A stretch of 64,000 bases of DNA from Bacteroidetes bacterium 2013_40CM_41_45 (GCA_002215675.1 NGFH01000004.1:342334-406333), one strand, 5' to 3'. Counted from the first letter of the stretch, positions 52,237 through 61,641 are shown. Translations and numbers: made by a program. The notes: generated by a model not told the origin, from the letters alone.

Positions 52237-52716
52237 ATGCCTCTTTTTAATTTCCCTGATTATTCTTCTTTCCGTATCCGCCAGGGTGAAGCCGGTGCGG
52301 AGATTTTTGATATTGTCCGGAAAAAATTTGTTCGCCTTACACCTGAAGAATCGGTTCGCCAGCATGTTCTGCTCTATCTTATAACAGAAAAAAAATTTCC
52401 GGCATCGCTGATAGGCGTTGAAAAAGAGCTGCTGGTGGCAGGAATAAAAAAACGCACGGATGTAGTTGTCTATTCTGCGCAGGCGGAACCTCTGCTTATT
52501 GCCGAATGTAAATCGCCTGATGTGCGGCTTACCCAAAGCGCTTTCGACCAGGCAGCGAGATATAATCTTTCACTGAGGGTTTCCTATTTTCTCATCACCA
52601 ACGGACTTAGTCACTTTTGCTGCCGCCTAAACAGCGCTGAAAAAAAATATGAGTTCTTGCAGGCAATCCCTGCATATTCCGAGTTGGTTTCGGCTAAGAA
52701 TATGGCTAAAGTTTAA
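52237..52716 (+). CDS. Stand-alone HsdR N-terminal-like nuclease domain protein
   Basis: 159 residues. Motif RTDVVVYSAQAEPLLIAECKSP carries the PD-(D/E)XK pattern (D, ExK) of the type I restriction R-subunit N-domain. No helicase or hsdM/hsdS genes are nearby, so it is not a restriction system by itself. Such single-domain proteins are common in Bacteroidota and their role is unknown. It follows the T9SS protein by 26 bases. Confidence 0.83.
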   Translation: MPLFNFPDYSSFRIRQGEAGAEIFDIVRKKFVRLTPEESVRQHVLLYLITEKKFPASLIGVEKELLVAGIKKRTDVVVYSAQAEPLLIAECKSPDVRLTQSAFDQAARYNLSLRVSYFLITNGLSHFCCRLNSAEKKYEFLQAIPAYSELVSAKNMAKV

Positions 52717-52746
52717 CGGCATATTTAAATTTTTTTTACCCCTAAA

Positions 52747-52808
52747 TCCCCTAAAGGGGACTTTCCTCCGCGTTGGCTCCCTTTAGGGAATTAAAGGGTG
52801 AGCGGAGG
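52747..52808. repeat. Palindromic repeat TCCCCT/AGGGGA plus CCTCCGC/GCGGAGG
   Basis: TCCCCTAAAGGGGA (52747-52760) and outer arms CCTCCGC (52765-52771) and GCGGAGG (52802-52808) enclosing CTCCCTTTAGGGA. It lies between the HsdR-N gene and lpxD and is stylistically related to 18537 and the folC insert. Confidence 0.65.
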
Positions 52809-52877
52809 GAATCATAGATTCAAATCCTCTAAGCACCATTAACTTTTTTCTGTAATTTCGTCAATTACAATTGATAG

Positions 52878-53915
52878 ATGGAATATACAGCAAAGCAGTT
52901 AAGCGACCTTCTTGGAGGAACTGTTGAAGGCAACCCGGAGGAACGGGTAAGCCGTCTTTCAAAAATTGAAGAAGGAACAAAAGGTTCGCTCACGTTTCTT
53001 GCCAACGCCAAATATGAGCAGCACCTTTATACTACAGGCGCTTCAGTTGTTATTATAAGCAAGGATTTTGTTCCGGCGCAAAAAGTAAACCCTACTATGG
53101 TTCGTGTTCCGGATGCGTACCAGTCGTTTGTACGGCTGCTGGAAATTTACAATACCATAAAACGCGACAAGAGCGGAATAGAACAACCCTGCTATATTCA
53201 TGACACAGCACAACTTGGCGCCAATATTTATGTAGGTGCATTTGCTTACATCGGCAAAAATGTTTCCATTGGCAGCAATGTGAAAATATATCCGCAGGTT
53301 TATATCGGTGATAACGTTTCTATCGGCGGCAACACAACTTTATTTGAGGGTGTAAAAGTTTACAGTGATTGTGTTATTGGCTCACACTGCACCATTCATG
53401 CGGGCTCCGTGATAGGTGCTGACGGTTTTGGCTTTATGCCAAATACTAATAATGAATACAAGAAAGTAGCGCAGATAGGAAATGTAATTATAGAAGACCA
53501 TGTTGAAATAGGAGCAGTAACTACCATAGACCGCGCAACACTCGGCTCAACTATTATCCGCAAAGGAGTAAAGCTGGATAACCTGATACAGGTTGCGCAC
53601 AACGTTGAGATAGGGGAGAACACTGTGATAGCAGCGCAAACCGGGATTGCCGGCTCTGCCAAAATAGGACGCGATTGCATGATAGGCGGACAGGTTGGTA
53701 TAGTGGGGCATATAACAATAGCTGATAAAGTGAAGATTGCAGCCCAGAGCGGCATAGGAGCAAGCATTGAAACGGAAGGCGAAGTGGTGCAGGGGTCACC
53801 CGCATTTAATATTGGCGATTACAAACGTACCTATGTTCTCTTCCGCAAGCTGCCTGAAATGGAAAAAAGAATAAAGCAGCTTGAAGAAATTATAGCTGCA
53901 TTTGAAAAGAAATAA
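52878..53915 (+). CDS. lpxD: UDP-3-O-acylglucosamine N-acyltransferase
   Basis: 345 residues. N-terminal uridine-binding domain (SKIEEGTKGSLTFLANAKYE), then hexapeptide repeats forming a left-handed beta-helix, with the catalytic histidine in IQVAHNVEIGENT, and a C-terminal helix (EMEKRIKQLEEIIAAFEKK). It adds the N-linked acyl chain in lipid A synthesis. A box TAATTTCG with one mismatch lies at 52853-52860. Confidence 0.94.
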   Translation: MEYTAKQLSDLLGGTVEGNPEERVSRLSKIEEGTKGSLTFLANAKYEQHLYTTGASVVIISKDFVPAQKVNPTMVRVPDAYQSFVRLLEIYNTIKRDKSGIEQPCYIHDTAQLGANIYVGAFAYIGKNVSIGSNVKIYPQVYIGDNVSIGGNTTLFEGVKVYSDCVIGSHCTIHAGSVIGADGFGFMPNTNNEYKKVAQIGNVIIEDHVEIGAVTTIDRATLGSTIIRKGVKLDNLIQVAHNVEIGENTVIAAQTGIAGSAKIGRDCMIGGQVGIVGHITIADKVKIAAQSGIGASIETEGEVVQGSPAFNIGDYKRTYVLFRKLPEMEKRIKQLEEIIAAFEKK

Positions 53916-54008
53916 TTTTGTTACAGACTTGCTCAGTCAGCGAGAGTCAACATTTTTATCTGTATCGAAACTACGACTAACGGAGGCGCCATTTTTGCCG
54001 CGCCCTTG

Positions 54009-54536
54009 TTATTTGATTACGTTCTTGTCGTCAGGTTCAAAGTCAAGCGATATAGAGTTCATGCAAAAACGTTTAAATGTCGGTGGAGGCCCGTCATCGA
54101 AAATGTGCCCAAGATGAGAGTTGCAGCGTGCACATTCTACCTCTATCCGTTTCATTCCGTATGAATTATCTTCCTTATAAATAATACTGTTCGGTCTGAC
54201 CGCTTCAAAGAAACTTGGCCAACCGCAGGTACTTGCAAACTTGGCATCGGAACGAAAAAGCTTATTGCCGCATACGGCACAGTAATAAGTTCCTTTAGTG
54301 TCGGCATCCCAATATTTGCCTGTAAATGGCCTTTCTGTGTCTTGTTCTCTTGCAACGGCATACAAATCGGCCGGTAATATTTTTTTCCATTCCGCATTAC
54401 TTACGTTCAGATGTATAGTGTCTGTGCGTGAGTAGTATGGATTACTGTTGTGTTGTTCTGTCATTTTATTTTGCTTTACGGTACTGCTACAGCTTATTGT
54501 AAATGCAAGAAACATGAACATTGTAGGTGTCTTCAT
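54009..54536 (-). CDS. msrB: Peptide-methionine (R)-S-oxide reductase, lipoprotein
   Basis: 175 residues from the ATG at 54536, which yields a lipobox (AFTISCSS). Zinc cysteines lie in CAVCGNKLF and CARCNSHLGHIFDDGPPP; the catalytic cysteine is in RFCMNSISLDFEP; CGWPSFFEA is intact. It repairs oxidised methionine, here probably on the outer side of the inner membrane. It lies 13 bases downstream of the PD40 protein gene on the same strand. Confidence 0.93.
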   Translation of the reverse strand: MKTPTMFMFLAFTISCSSTVKQNKMTEQHNSNPYYSRTDTIHLNVSNAEWKKILPADLYAVAREQDTERPFTGKYWDADTKGTYYCAVCGNKLFRSDAKFASTCGWPSFFEAVRPNSIIYKEDNSYGMKRIEVECARCNSHLGHIFDDGPPPTFKRFCMNSISLDFEPDDKNVIK

Positions 54537-54549
54537 TACTATGGCTGTA

Positions 54550-55428
54550 TTATTTCTGCTTATCCAGCACATCAACAAAAGCAATTTTATTTTGCTCGTT
54601 GTTAATTGATATGCGAGTGATTTTATTGAATGTCTTGCCCAAATCAGTAAATTCTATCCAGTAGTCCTGCTTGCCGGGAGTAAATTTAAAAAACTTGCTT
54701 CCCTGCGCCATCAGCAGAGTTCCGTCCGGTAGTACGGCAAAGTCCTCGCTGGCTGGCAATGTTTCAATAACCAGTTCGCCCTTATATGTTTCCAGGTTCA
54801 GCTTAATAATTTTCCACTCTTTATCATTCGATTTTAACATGTAAAAAAGAAATTTTTTATCGGGAGAAAGTTTCAGGCATCGTCCAACGTCAGAAGCGAT
54901 TAATTTTCTGCTTGTATCGCTGATAGTAAGGATCTGCAATGTATTTGCAGTGCCAACAAGAAACATTGCGTACCGGTTATCATCAATGCGGCAGTAGTAG
55001 CCAATGGAATCTGTTCCCGGAATAAAAACCGGTTTTGATTTCTGATTAAGAGGAACTGAATAAAACCGCTGCCCCGAATCTGCATCTACGCGAACTACCG
55101 TCATGCTTTTTCCGTCTGCAGAAATAACAGGTGAATATTCACTCACTTTTGTGTCTGTAATCTGTGACGTTTTTTTTGTTGTGATGTCGTAAGTATAAAT
55201 ATCACTTTGAGTTGTATCACGAACAGAAACATAATACACTTTATTTCCATCAGGCGAAAAAGAAGGCTGGTTGTCGTAGCCCTTGCGGTTCGTAATGTTA
55301 ACAGGACTTGAAATTTTTATCATCCCTTTCACATCAGAAAAGTCTGCAACGTAAATTTCTGTGTCCGGCAGTTGTGCGCGAACGGTGCATGACGCAAGCA
55401 TTAGAGCGGCTGCAAATATTTTTTTCAT
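54550..55428 (-). CDS. TolB-like PD40 propeller protein, secreted
   Basis: 292 residues with a signal peptide (MKKIFAAALMLASCTVRAQ). Repeats of the form NQPSFSPDGNKVYYVS, YSPVISADGKSMTVVR and CLKLSPDKKFLFYML match WD40-like PD40 (TolB-type) blades. Probably a periplasmic beta-propeller. Function unknown. Next gene on the strand is msrB. Confidence 0.78.
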   Translation of the reverse strand: MKKIFAAALMLASCTVRAQLPDTEIYVADFSDVKGMIKISSPVNITNRKGYDNQPSFSPDGNKVYYVSVRDTTQSDIYTYDITTKKTSQITDTKVSEYSPVISADGKSMTVVRVDADSGQRFYSVPLNQKSKPVFIPGTDSIGYYCRIDDNRYAMFLVGTANTLQILTISDTSRKLIASDVGRCLKLSPDKKFLFYMLKSNDKEWKIIKLNLETYKGELVIETLPASEDFAVLPDGTLLMAQGSKFFKFTPGKQDYWIEFTDLGKTFNKITRISINNEQNKIAFVDVLDKQK

Positions 55429-55580
55429 TTCAGCGTTAATGGTAAATATCGAAATTATGTATGTACTTTATCACAGCAAAGGTTATAAAATTATTCAGAG
55501 TTGCATCGCAAGATATGATGAGTTTGAAGTTGTTCATAAAAAGTGAATTAAACCCTTCACACTTTTCAAAGTATTTCCTT

Positions 55581-55588
55581 TATATTTG
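55581..55588 (+). promoter_or_regulatory. -7 box TATATTTG of the coiled-coil/zapA operon
   Basis: Exact TAnnTTTG match, 21 bases before the ATG at 55610. Confidence 0.6.
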
Positions 55589-55609
55589 CTGTCGTTAAGC
55601 ATTTGAATT

Positions 55610-55900
55610 ATGACCGAAGTACTCGATAATGTTGAGCATCTTGAAAAGAAGATACAAAAACTGGTAACGTATCATCATTCGCTGCGTGAATCCAACAATC
55701 GGCTGGCAGAGGAAAACAAAAAATTAATAGCAAAGCTGGAGCAGGAAGCCGAAAAAGCGAAACGCATTGAGCATGAAGTAAAGTCAAAGCATAACAACCA
55801 CACCGACTTAAAGAACCTGAAAATAAAAGTTGAAGAAATTATCCGCGAATTGGATAACAGCTTAAATATGTTGAGCAATAAAAGTGAATCAACCCTATGA
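55610..55900 (+). CDS. Small coiled-coil protein upstream of zapA
   Basis: 96 residues, almost entirely heptad-patterned coiled coil (VEHLEKKIQKLVTYHHSL, RLAEENKKLIAKLEQEA). It overlaps zapA by four bases. Position and size recall ZapB-like division proteins, but no direct homology can be claimed. Confidence 0.75.
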   Translation: MTEVLDNVEHLEKKIQKLVTYHHSLRESNNRLAEENKKLIAKLEQEAEKAKRIEHEVKSKHNNHTDLKNLKIKVEEIIRELDNSLNMLSNKSESTL

Positions 55901-56214
55901 GTGAGCAAACCATAAATATATCTATCGCCAACAGGAACTATCCATTGCTTGTGAAAAACGAGGATGAGAGAAAGAACCTGCTCCAGGCGGCAGAGGCAGT
56001 CAATGAACGCATCCGTCAATACGAGAAAGACTATGCGGTAATTGACCGGCAGGATTTGCTTGCTATGACAGCGCTGCACATTGCAGCCGAACTCCAGACC
56101 AGCAGGCGCCATGGAAAAAATAATATAAATATTGACGTGAGCAGAAGGATTGCAGAGATGGAAAAGATGGTTACCAGCGAGCTTGAAAGTTCGGGAATAC
56201 GAATTAAAGGTTGA
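55897..56214 (+). CDS. zapA: Cell division protein ZapA
   Basis: 105 residues. SIANRNYPLLVKNEDERKN and AAEAVNERIRQYE followed by a C-terminal coiled coil match the ZapA family. It bundles FtsZ filaments at the division ring. Start ATG overlaps the preceding stop (ATGA). A structured RNA lies directly downstream, as is common for 6S RNA genes. Confidence 0.88.
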   Translation: MSEQTINISIANRNYPLLVKNEDERKNLLQAAEAVNERIRQYEKDYAVIDRQDLLAMTALHIAAELQTSRRHGKNNINIDVSRRIAEMEKMVTSELESSGIRIKG

Positions 56215-56239
56215 ACGTTCTTTGAATATTGTTTAAGGG

Positions 56240-56273
56240 CGGAGGTTTGGTTTGAAAAACCCAGACTGCCGCT
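56240..56273 (+). other. Imperfect hairpin after zapA
   Basis: GGCGGAGGTTTGG and CCCAGACTGCCGC pair imperfectly around a TTTGAAAAA loop, followed by TAAAAATT. It could end zapA transcription or belong to the structured RNA. Confidence 0.4.
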
Positions 56274-56290
56274 AAAAATTATAAATGCAT

Positions 56291-56516
56291 AACCCGCATT
56301 TATTCTGATTCACAATTAAACTCAACACTTCTATACAATTGGAGGTTGACTCAAGGGTTTACATGACAGGCCTGGTTTCTGTTTAACGTATACTAGGCAG
56401 AAATTTCGTCCGTCAATTGACGGATGGAACACAGGAAGGAAGAAGAACCCGGCATCTCCACCCATGACTAAAGGGTTTAAGTAGTCGGTCAGGATAGGTG
56501 CGGGTTTATTTTTTTT
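56291..56516 (+). ncRNA. ssrS: Candidate 6S RNA (rod-shaped structured RNA)
   Basis: A nested set of seven stems can be drawn: AACCCGCA/TGCGGGTT (56291, 56499), ATTCTGAT/GTCAGGAT (56302, 56488), TTAAACTC/GGGTTTAA (56316, 56473), TGGAG/CTCCA (56340, 56456), GGGTT/AACCC (56355, 56446), TTTCTGT/ACAGGAA (56376, 56431) and the 11-bp TTTCGTCCGTC/GACGGATGGAA (56404, 56419). The closing stem is followed by a T run (56511-56516). Size (about 220 bases), rod shape with internal bubbles and position after zapA fit 6S RNA, which binds RNA polymerase. The name is an inference. Confidence 0.6.
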
Positions 56517-56535
56517 AACTGATAAATTACATTTT

Positions 56536-58104
56536 ATGCAGGAAACAGACCTTATTATAATATTCAGTGTAATCGGTTCCCTTATCGTGGGGTTCGTTAT
56601 TGCCTGGTTTATTTTTATGCGTGCTGCCAAAACAAAAAATGCTCTGGCGGCCGACAGGGCAAAAACCATCATTAAGGAAGCGGAAGTGCAGGCAGAAGCA
56701 TTGAAGAACAGCCGTATCCTGGAGGCGAAAGAAAAATTTCTTCAGCTTAAGGCGGAGCATGAAAAAAGCATTTCGGAAAAAAACCGGAACATCGCCCAGG
56801 CAGAACAACGAATCAAGCAGAAGGAATCAACGGCCTCTCAGCGGATGGAGCAAACACAACGCAGGCAGACGGAAATAGATGCGCTCCAGCAAAAATTAAA
56901 AGGGCAAATAGAAGGAGTTGAAAAGCGCAAAGCAGAAGTAGACCGTGAGCATGCAAAGCAAGTAGAAGCGCTCGAAAAAATAAGCGGGCTCAGCGCTGAT
57001 CAGGCAAAGGCGCAATTGGTAGAGGCACTAAAAGCCGAAGCCAGGACGGATGCATTATCGCACATCAAAGATATTGTTGAAGAGGCAAAGCTGACTGCAA
57101 ATAAAGAAGCAAAAAGGGTAGTGATTCAAACCATACAGCGCGTTGCGACTGAACACGCCATTGAAAATGCTGTGACGGTTTTTAACATTGCCAACGATGA
57201 AATCAAAGGACGAATCATTGGCCGTGAAGGAAGAAACATCCGCGCGCTTGAGGCAGCAACAGGAGTTGAAATTATTGTGGATGATACACCTGAAACAATT
57301 ATTCTTTCCGGCTTCGACCCTGTGAGAAGAGAACTTGCGCGCCTAGCACTTCACCAGCTGGTAACAGACGGGCGAATCCATCCTGCCCGTATTGAAGAAG
57401 TAGTTGCAAAAGTAAAACGCCAGCTCGAAGACGAAATTGTAGAAGTGGGAAAACGCACCACTATTGATTTGGGAATTCACGGGCTTGCGCCTGAACTCGT
57501 TCGCATGGTGGGAAGGATGAAATACCGTTCTTCTTATGGCCAAAATTTATTGATGCACTCGCGCGAAGTGGCGAACCTTTGTGCCATAATGGCAACCGAA
57601 CTTGGATTGAATGTAAAGCTTGCCAAGCGCGCCGGGTTGCTTCACGACATAGGCAAGGTTCCTGATGATGAGCCGGAGTTGCCGCACGCAATTTTGGGAA
57701 TGAAGCTGGCTGAAAAATTTAAGGAGAACCCTGAAGTATGCAATGCCATTGGCGCGCATCACGATGAAATTGAAATGACCAGTATAATTTCTCCTATCGT
57801 GCAGGTGTGCGATGCCATTTCAGGTTCGCGCCCCGGTGCACGCAGGGAAGTGGTGGAATCGTACATTAAGCGTTTAAAAGACATGGAGGCCCTGGCTCTG
57901 TCGTATCCGGGAGTTGAAAAAACGTTTGCTATCCAGGCAGGACGTGAGTTGAGGGTAATTGTGCAGAGCGAAAAAATTACAGACACGCAGGCGGAAACAC
58001 TTTCACTCGAGATTTCGCAACGCATTCAAAACGAAATGACGTATCCCGGTCAGGTAAAAGTTACGGTGATTCGCGAAACGCGCGCGGTGAATTACGCTAA
58101 GTAA
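56536..58104 (+). CDS. rny: Ribonuclease Y
   Basis: 522 residues. N-terminal membrane anchor ([20 protein letters not shown]), long coiled coil (about 35-200), KH domain ([18 protein letters not shown]) and HD domain with metal ligands in [11 protein letters not shown] and [14 protein letters not shown]. It is the endonuclease that starts mRNA decay at the membrane. Preceded by the structured RNA and followed by wecB after 19 bases. Confidence 0.95.
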   Translation: MQETDLIIIFSVIGSLIVGFVIAWFIFMRAAKTKNALAADRAKTIIKEAEVQAEALKNSRILEAKEKFLQLKAEHEKSISEKNRNIAQAEQRIKQKESTASQRMEQTQRRQTEIDALQQKLKGQIEGVEKRKAEVDREHAKQVEALEKISGLSADQAKAQLVEALKAEARTDALSHIKDIVEEAKLTANKEAKRVVIQTIQRVATEHAIENAVTVFNIANDEIKGRIIGREGRNIRALEAATGVEIIVDDTPETIILSGFDPVRRELARLALHQLVTDGRIHPARIEEVVAKVKRQLEDEIVEVGKRTTIDLGIHGLAPELVRMVGRMKYRSSYGQNLLMHSREVANLCAIMATELGLNVKLAKRAGLLHDIGKVPDDEPELPHAILGMKLAEKFKENPEVCNAIGAHHDEIEMTSIISPIVQVCDAISGSRPGARREVVESYIKRLKDMEALALSYPGVEKTFAIQAGRELRVIVQSEKITDTQAETLSLEISQRIQNEMTYPGQVKVTVIRETRAVNYAK

Positions 58105-58123
58105 AATTTTTTGAAAATACTTT

Positions 58124-59194
58124 ATGAAAATCCTGACGGTGGTAGGAGCGAGGCCGCAATTTATTAAAGCCGCTGCCGTGAGCCGTGCTATTTCAAAGCA
58201 TAGCGATATTAAGGAAATGATTGTTCACACCGGGCAACATTATGATGAAAATATGTCCGAAATATTTTTTCGCGAAATGGAAATTCCCGAACCGGCAATC
58301 AACCTCGGTATAAAGGGAAAAACACACGGAGCGATGACAGGACAAATGCTGGAAGGGCTTGAAAAAGTTATGCTTGCAGAAAAACCGGATGTAGTTTTGA
58401 TTTTCGGAGATACTAACTCAACCCTTGCCGGTGCGCTTGCAGCAAGAAAATTACATTTAAAACTCGCGCATGTTGAAGCGGGCTTAAGAAGTTTTAATAT
58501 GCTGATGCCCGAAGAAATAAACCGCATTGTTGCCGACCGGCTTTCCAACTTACTCTTTTGCACGAGTGATATTCCTCTGAACAACCTGAGAAACGAGGGC
58601 TTTGAAAATTTCGACTGTAAAATGTTTAATGTTGGCGATGTGATGTATGATGCGGCATTATTCTACTCAAAAAAATCAGCTGCGCATTCAACCATCATCA
58701 GTAAGCTTGGGCTCAAAGATTTTGTTTTGTGCACATTGCACCGTGCAGAAAATACAGACCATAAGAGCAGGCTTGTCGCTCTTGCGGATGCATTAAATAA
58801 AATAAATGACAGGGTACCGGTTGTACTACCGCTTCATCCGCGGACCAAAAAAATTCTTGCGGAAGAAAAAATAAAGCTTAACGTAAAAATCATAGAGCCC
58901 GTTGGATATTTTGATATGCTAGAGATGCTCAAAAACTGCCGCATGGTGGTTACCGACAGCGGGGGCTTGCAGAAGGAAGCATTTTACTTCCATAAGTTTT
59001 GCATTACGCTGCGGGATGAAACAGAATACCCTGAGCTTGTAGAAGCAGGATATAATAAAGTTACCGGGGCCGATGGGAAATTAATTGAGCAGGCATTTGA
59101 AAATTTCCTGAGTTTGAAAAAAGATTTTTCAGAAAAATTTTTCGGGAACGGAGACGCATCTGGAAAAATTGTTCAACATCTGAAAGCGGGATGA
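58124..59194 (+). CDS. wecB: UDP-N-acetylglucosamine 2-epimerase (non-hydrolysing)
   Basis: 356 residues. Motifs VVGARPQFIKAAAVSRA, TGQHYDENMSEIFF, FGDTNSTLAGALAARK and HVEAGLRSFN are those of WecB, with the C-terminal VVTDSGGLQKEAFYF. It makes UDP-ManNAc for surface polysaccharide. Its stop overlaps the next gene by four bases. Confidence 0.93.
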   Translation: MKILTVVGARPQFIKAAAVSRAISKHSDIKEMIVHTGQHYDENMSEIFFREMEIPEPAINLGIKGKTHGAMTGQMLEGLEKVMLAEKPDVVLIFGDTNSTLAGALAARKLHLKLAHVEAGLRSFNMLMPEEINRIVADRLSNLLFCTSDIPLNNLRNEGFENFDCKMFNVGDVMYDAALFYSKKSAAHSTIISKLGLKDFVLCTLHRAENTDHKSRLVALADALNKINDRVPVVLPLHPRTKKILAEEKIKLNVKIIEPVGYFDMLEMLKNCRMVVTDSGGLQKEAFYFHKFCITLRDETEYPELVEAGYNKVTGADGKLIEQAFENFLSLKKDFSEKFFGNGDASGKIVQHLKAG

Positions 59195-60414
59195 GTAAAA
59201 TCAAGGTTGGTATTGTAAGGGAAGGAAAAATTCCTCATGACCTACGGGTTCCGTTTACGCCCGCGCAGTGCAAAATAATTTTGAATGAACATCCCCAGGT
59301 TGAGCTGAAGGTGCAAAGCAGCCCTTATCGTTGCTTTACCAATGCAGAATATATTGCAGAGGGAATAACAGTAACCGATGATGTAAGCGATTGCGATATA
59401 CTTATCGGTATTAAAGAGGTTCCGGTGCAGGAGCTCATTGGAGGAAAGACCTATATGTTTTTTTCTCACACCATAAAAAAGCAACCGCACAACCGCAAGC
59501 TTTTGCAGGCAGTCGTTGAAAAAAAAATTACGCTGATAGATTACGAATGCCTCACCGATGAATCGGGACACCGTATTATCGGCTTCGGAAGATTTGCCGG
59601 AATTGTAGGAGCGTATAATGGTATGATGGGTTATGGATTAAAGTACCAGCTCTTTAACCTGAAACCCGCTCATCTTTCCCACGATAAAGCCGAGGTATTT
59701 GAACATGCACGGGAAGTGCGCCTTCCGAATGTTAAAATTATTATTACGGGTGGAGGAAGAGTCGCCAACGGAGCTATAGAAACATTGGGTGCCATGAATA
59801 TCCGCAAGGTTACTCCGTTTGAATTCCTTCATTACTCATTTCGCGAGGCGGTTTATGCACAGCTTCACTCCGATGATTTTCATGTAAGAAAAGACGGGAC
59901 CGAAGGCAACAAGCAGGAGTTCTATAAGCATCCCGAATTATACCGCTCCGTTTTTTGCGATGAGGGCAGCTACGGGGCGCACTGCGATATCCTTATTCAT
60001 TGCTCTTTCTGGGATACCAAGGCACCCCTGGTTTTTACACGCGAGCAAATGCGCGGAAGAAATTTTCGCATCAGCATGATTGCTGATGTTACGTGCGATT
60101 TGAACGGAAGCATTCCCTCCACAATCAAAGCATCGGATATTGAAAATAAATTTTACGGGTATAATCCTGAAACGGAAAAAATATCGGAGCCGTTTGAAAA
60201 CGGATGTATAACCGTTATGGCTGTTGATAACCTTCCGTGCGAATTGCCGCGCGATGCATCGGATGGATTTGGCAAGCACCTGATGGAAAGAGTGCTTCCT
60301 GAATTATTCTCCTCTCAAAAAAGTGATTTAATTACCCGCGCTACTATTACTAAAAGCGGTATGCTTACAAAACCGTTTGAGTACCTGGGCGATTTTGCCG
60401 CATTACAGCAATAA
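59191..60414 (+). CDS. Saccharopine dehydrogenase-like NAD(P) oxidoreductase
   Basis: 407 residues. The N-terminal VGIVREGKIPHDLRVPFTPAQ is the AlaDH/PNT-type domain seen in lysine-forming saccharopine dehydrogenase (LYS1 type); the Rossmann part has IIITGGGRVANGAIETL. ADVTCDLNGSIPSTI and DNLPCELPRDASDGFG are typical for the family. Substrate in bacteria is uncertain; linkage to wecB is probably only transcriptional. A bidirectional terminator follows the stop. Confidence 0.85.
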   Translation: MSKIKVGIVREGKIPHDLRVPFTPAQCKIILNEHPQVELKVQSSPYRCFTNAEYIAEGITVTDDVSDCDILIGIKEVPVQELIGGKTYMFFSHTIKKQPHNRKLLQAVVEKKITLIDYECLTDESGHRIIGFGRFAGIVGAYNGMMGYGLKYQLFNLKPAHLSHDKAEVFEHAREVRLPNVKIIITGGGRVANGAIETLGAMNIRKVTPFEFLHYSFREAVYAQLHSDDFHVRKDGTEGNKQEFYKHPELYRSVFCDEGSYGAHCDILIHCSFWDTKAPLVFTREQMRGRNFRISMIADVTCDLNGSIPSTIKASDIENKFYGYNPETEKISEPFENGCITVMAVDNLPCELPRDASDGFGKHLMERVLPELFSSQKSDLITRATITKSGMLTKPFEYLGDFAALQQ

Positions 60415-60443
60415 AAAAACTCCCCCGGTATGGAGGAGTTTTT
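60415..60443. terminator. Bidirectional rho-independent terminator
   Basis: AAAAACTCC (60415-60423) and GGAGTTTTT (60435-60443) flank a loop with extra CC/GG pairing. T runs on both strands serve the convergent genes on either side. Confidence 0.85.
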
Positions 60444-60463
60444 CAAGACAAATTAAAACCGAA

Positions 60464-60871
60464 TTATTTCTTAGGCTGGTCTTGAGGTTCAGCGGTCTTC
60501 ATTGTTTCTTTCTTAGCCTTTCCGCTTTTGCTTTTGGTCATGTGCTTGGAGCCACCAGCGGGTTTAGCGCCTTCTGCATATTTATCTCCTGCAGCATGTT
60601 TAGCACCACCGGCATGCTTTTCTCCAGCTGCATGTGTAGCAGGTGCTGTTGTAGTCGGGTCCATAGGCTTACCTTGTGGTTTTGCCGTAGGATTGGTTGA
60701 CGGCTGAGTCTGTGCAGGAGCCTGAGTACCTGTCTCAGTCTTTGCAGGAGCAGCAGTTTTTGGTTTTGATTCTTTTTGTTGCGCAGAAGCCGGTACTGTG
60801 GTGTTCTGAGCGAATGCGGTTCCTGCAATCATAAGTGCAAGAGCGGCAGCAAATAATTTTAATGATTTCAT
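60464..60871 (-). CDS. Secreted Ala/Lys/His-rich low-complexity protein
   Basis: 135 residues. Signal peptide MKSLKLFAAALALMIAGTAFA, then a Pro/Thr/Ala-rich part and a run of short units HAAGEK, HAGGAK, HAAGDK, YAEGAK and PAGGSK, ending in a basic tail (KSKSGKAKKE). The tail is strongly positive and rich in histidine, so binding of polyanions or metals is conceivable but unproven. No family was recognised. Confidence 0.7.
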   Translation of the reverse strand: MKSLKLFAAALALMIAGTAFAQNTTVPASAQQKESKPKTAAPAKTETGTQAPAQTQPSTNPTAKPQGKPMDPTTTAPATHAAGEKHAGGAKHAAGDKYAEGAKPAGGSKHMTKSKSGKAKKETMKTAEPQDQPKK

Positions 60872-60979
60872 TTTTTTTTGGGGTTTATATTTTGAACCAA
60901 ATGTGAGTAGGTATTGATGAACTTAGAATGATTGAACCGGAGAGCGCTTCGAATTTTATCAGTCAGAATCACGGTTCCC

Positions 60980-61417
60980 TTATACATTTCGGTGCCGTTT
61001 CATGAATTCATCCACAGAAATGGGTCCTGAGCCCTCCACCAGGAAAAAAAGAAGGAGAAACAAAACAATCAGGGAGAAGCTTAATTCGCTGTTTACAGAG
61101 AAAAAGCCCTTCTGCGCATTAATAAAAATTACAGCGCCTATCAGCACCGGCAGTTGAAATACTATAGCTACTCTTGTAATGAGTCCAAGCATGATGAGTA
61201 TTCCCCCGACCAGGTGCGAGAATGCCACATAGTGGGCAAGGGTGAATGAAACCCAGGGGAACTTGCTGTTGTCCATAATTCTCATCAGGGCATCGGTGTC
61301 GCCTACAAACTGGACGCCTTTAAGAAAAATTACAAGGCCCAGAAGCATGCGAAGCAGGTCGAGCCATTTGGGGTGATGCCTATCGCCCCAGTCTTCTATT
61401 TTTTGTATTAAACTCAT
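60980..61417 (-). CDS. DoxX family membrane protein
   Basis: 145 residues with four hydrophobic segments (around 20-38, 58-80, 85-105 and 110-132). The LRMLLGLVIFLKGVQFVGD and HLVGGILIMLGLITRVA patterns are typical for DoxX/DoxD-like proteins, inner-membrane proteins sometimes linked to thiol or quinone redox. A CAAAGTTT sequence upstream (61441-61448) is a box with one mismatch on the minus strand. Confidence 0.87.
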   Translation of the reverse strand: MSLIQKIEDWGDRHHPKWLDLLRMLLGLVIFLKGVQFVGDTDALMRIMDNSKFPWVSFTLAHYVAFSHLVGGILIMLGLITRVAIVFQLPVLIGAVIFINAQKGFFSVNSELSFSLIVLFLLLFFLVEGSGPISVDEFMKRHRNV

Positions 61418-61641
61418 AGGTTGTCTCCTTTTCTTTCCGACAAAGTTTATAAAAATTTTTTTAATCCGGAAATAAGCTCATTTGCAGAAGGGTAAACCCG
61501 ATACCGGTAATAAAAATATTTCCCTATGAATACCCACACTTTTTGCAGGATTTCGTCCTTATTATGAAAGTTAAGTTTTCAACAAATAGTATCTCTTTCC
61601 CGTCATTCGTCCCATAATACCTGCTGTTGGTCACACAATTC

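Noticed and set aside
52810..52840. GATTCAAATCCTCTAAGCACCA resembled a tRNA 3' end with CCA.
   Set aside because: The T stem does not pair and no 5' half lies upstream.
56291..56516. Considered RNase P RNA or SRP RNA.
   Set aside because: The conserved P4 sequences of rnpB and the SRP domain IV loop are absent; the rod shape fits 6S better.
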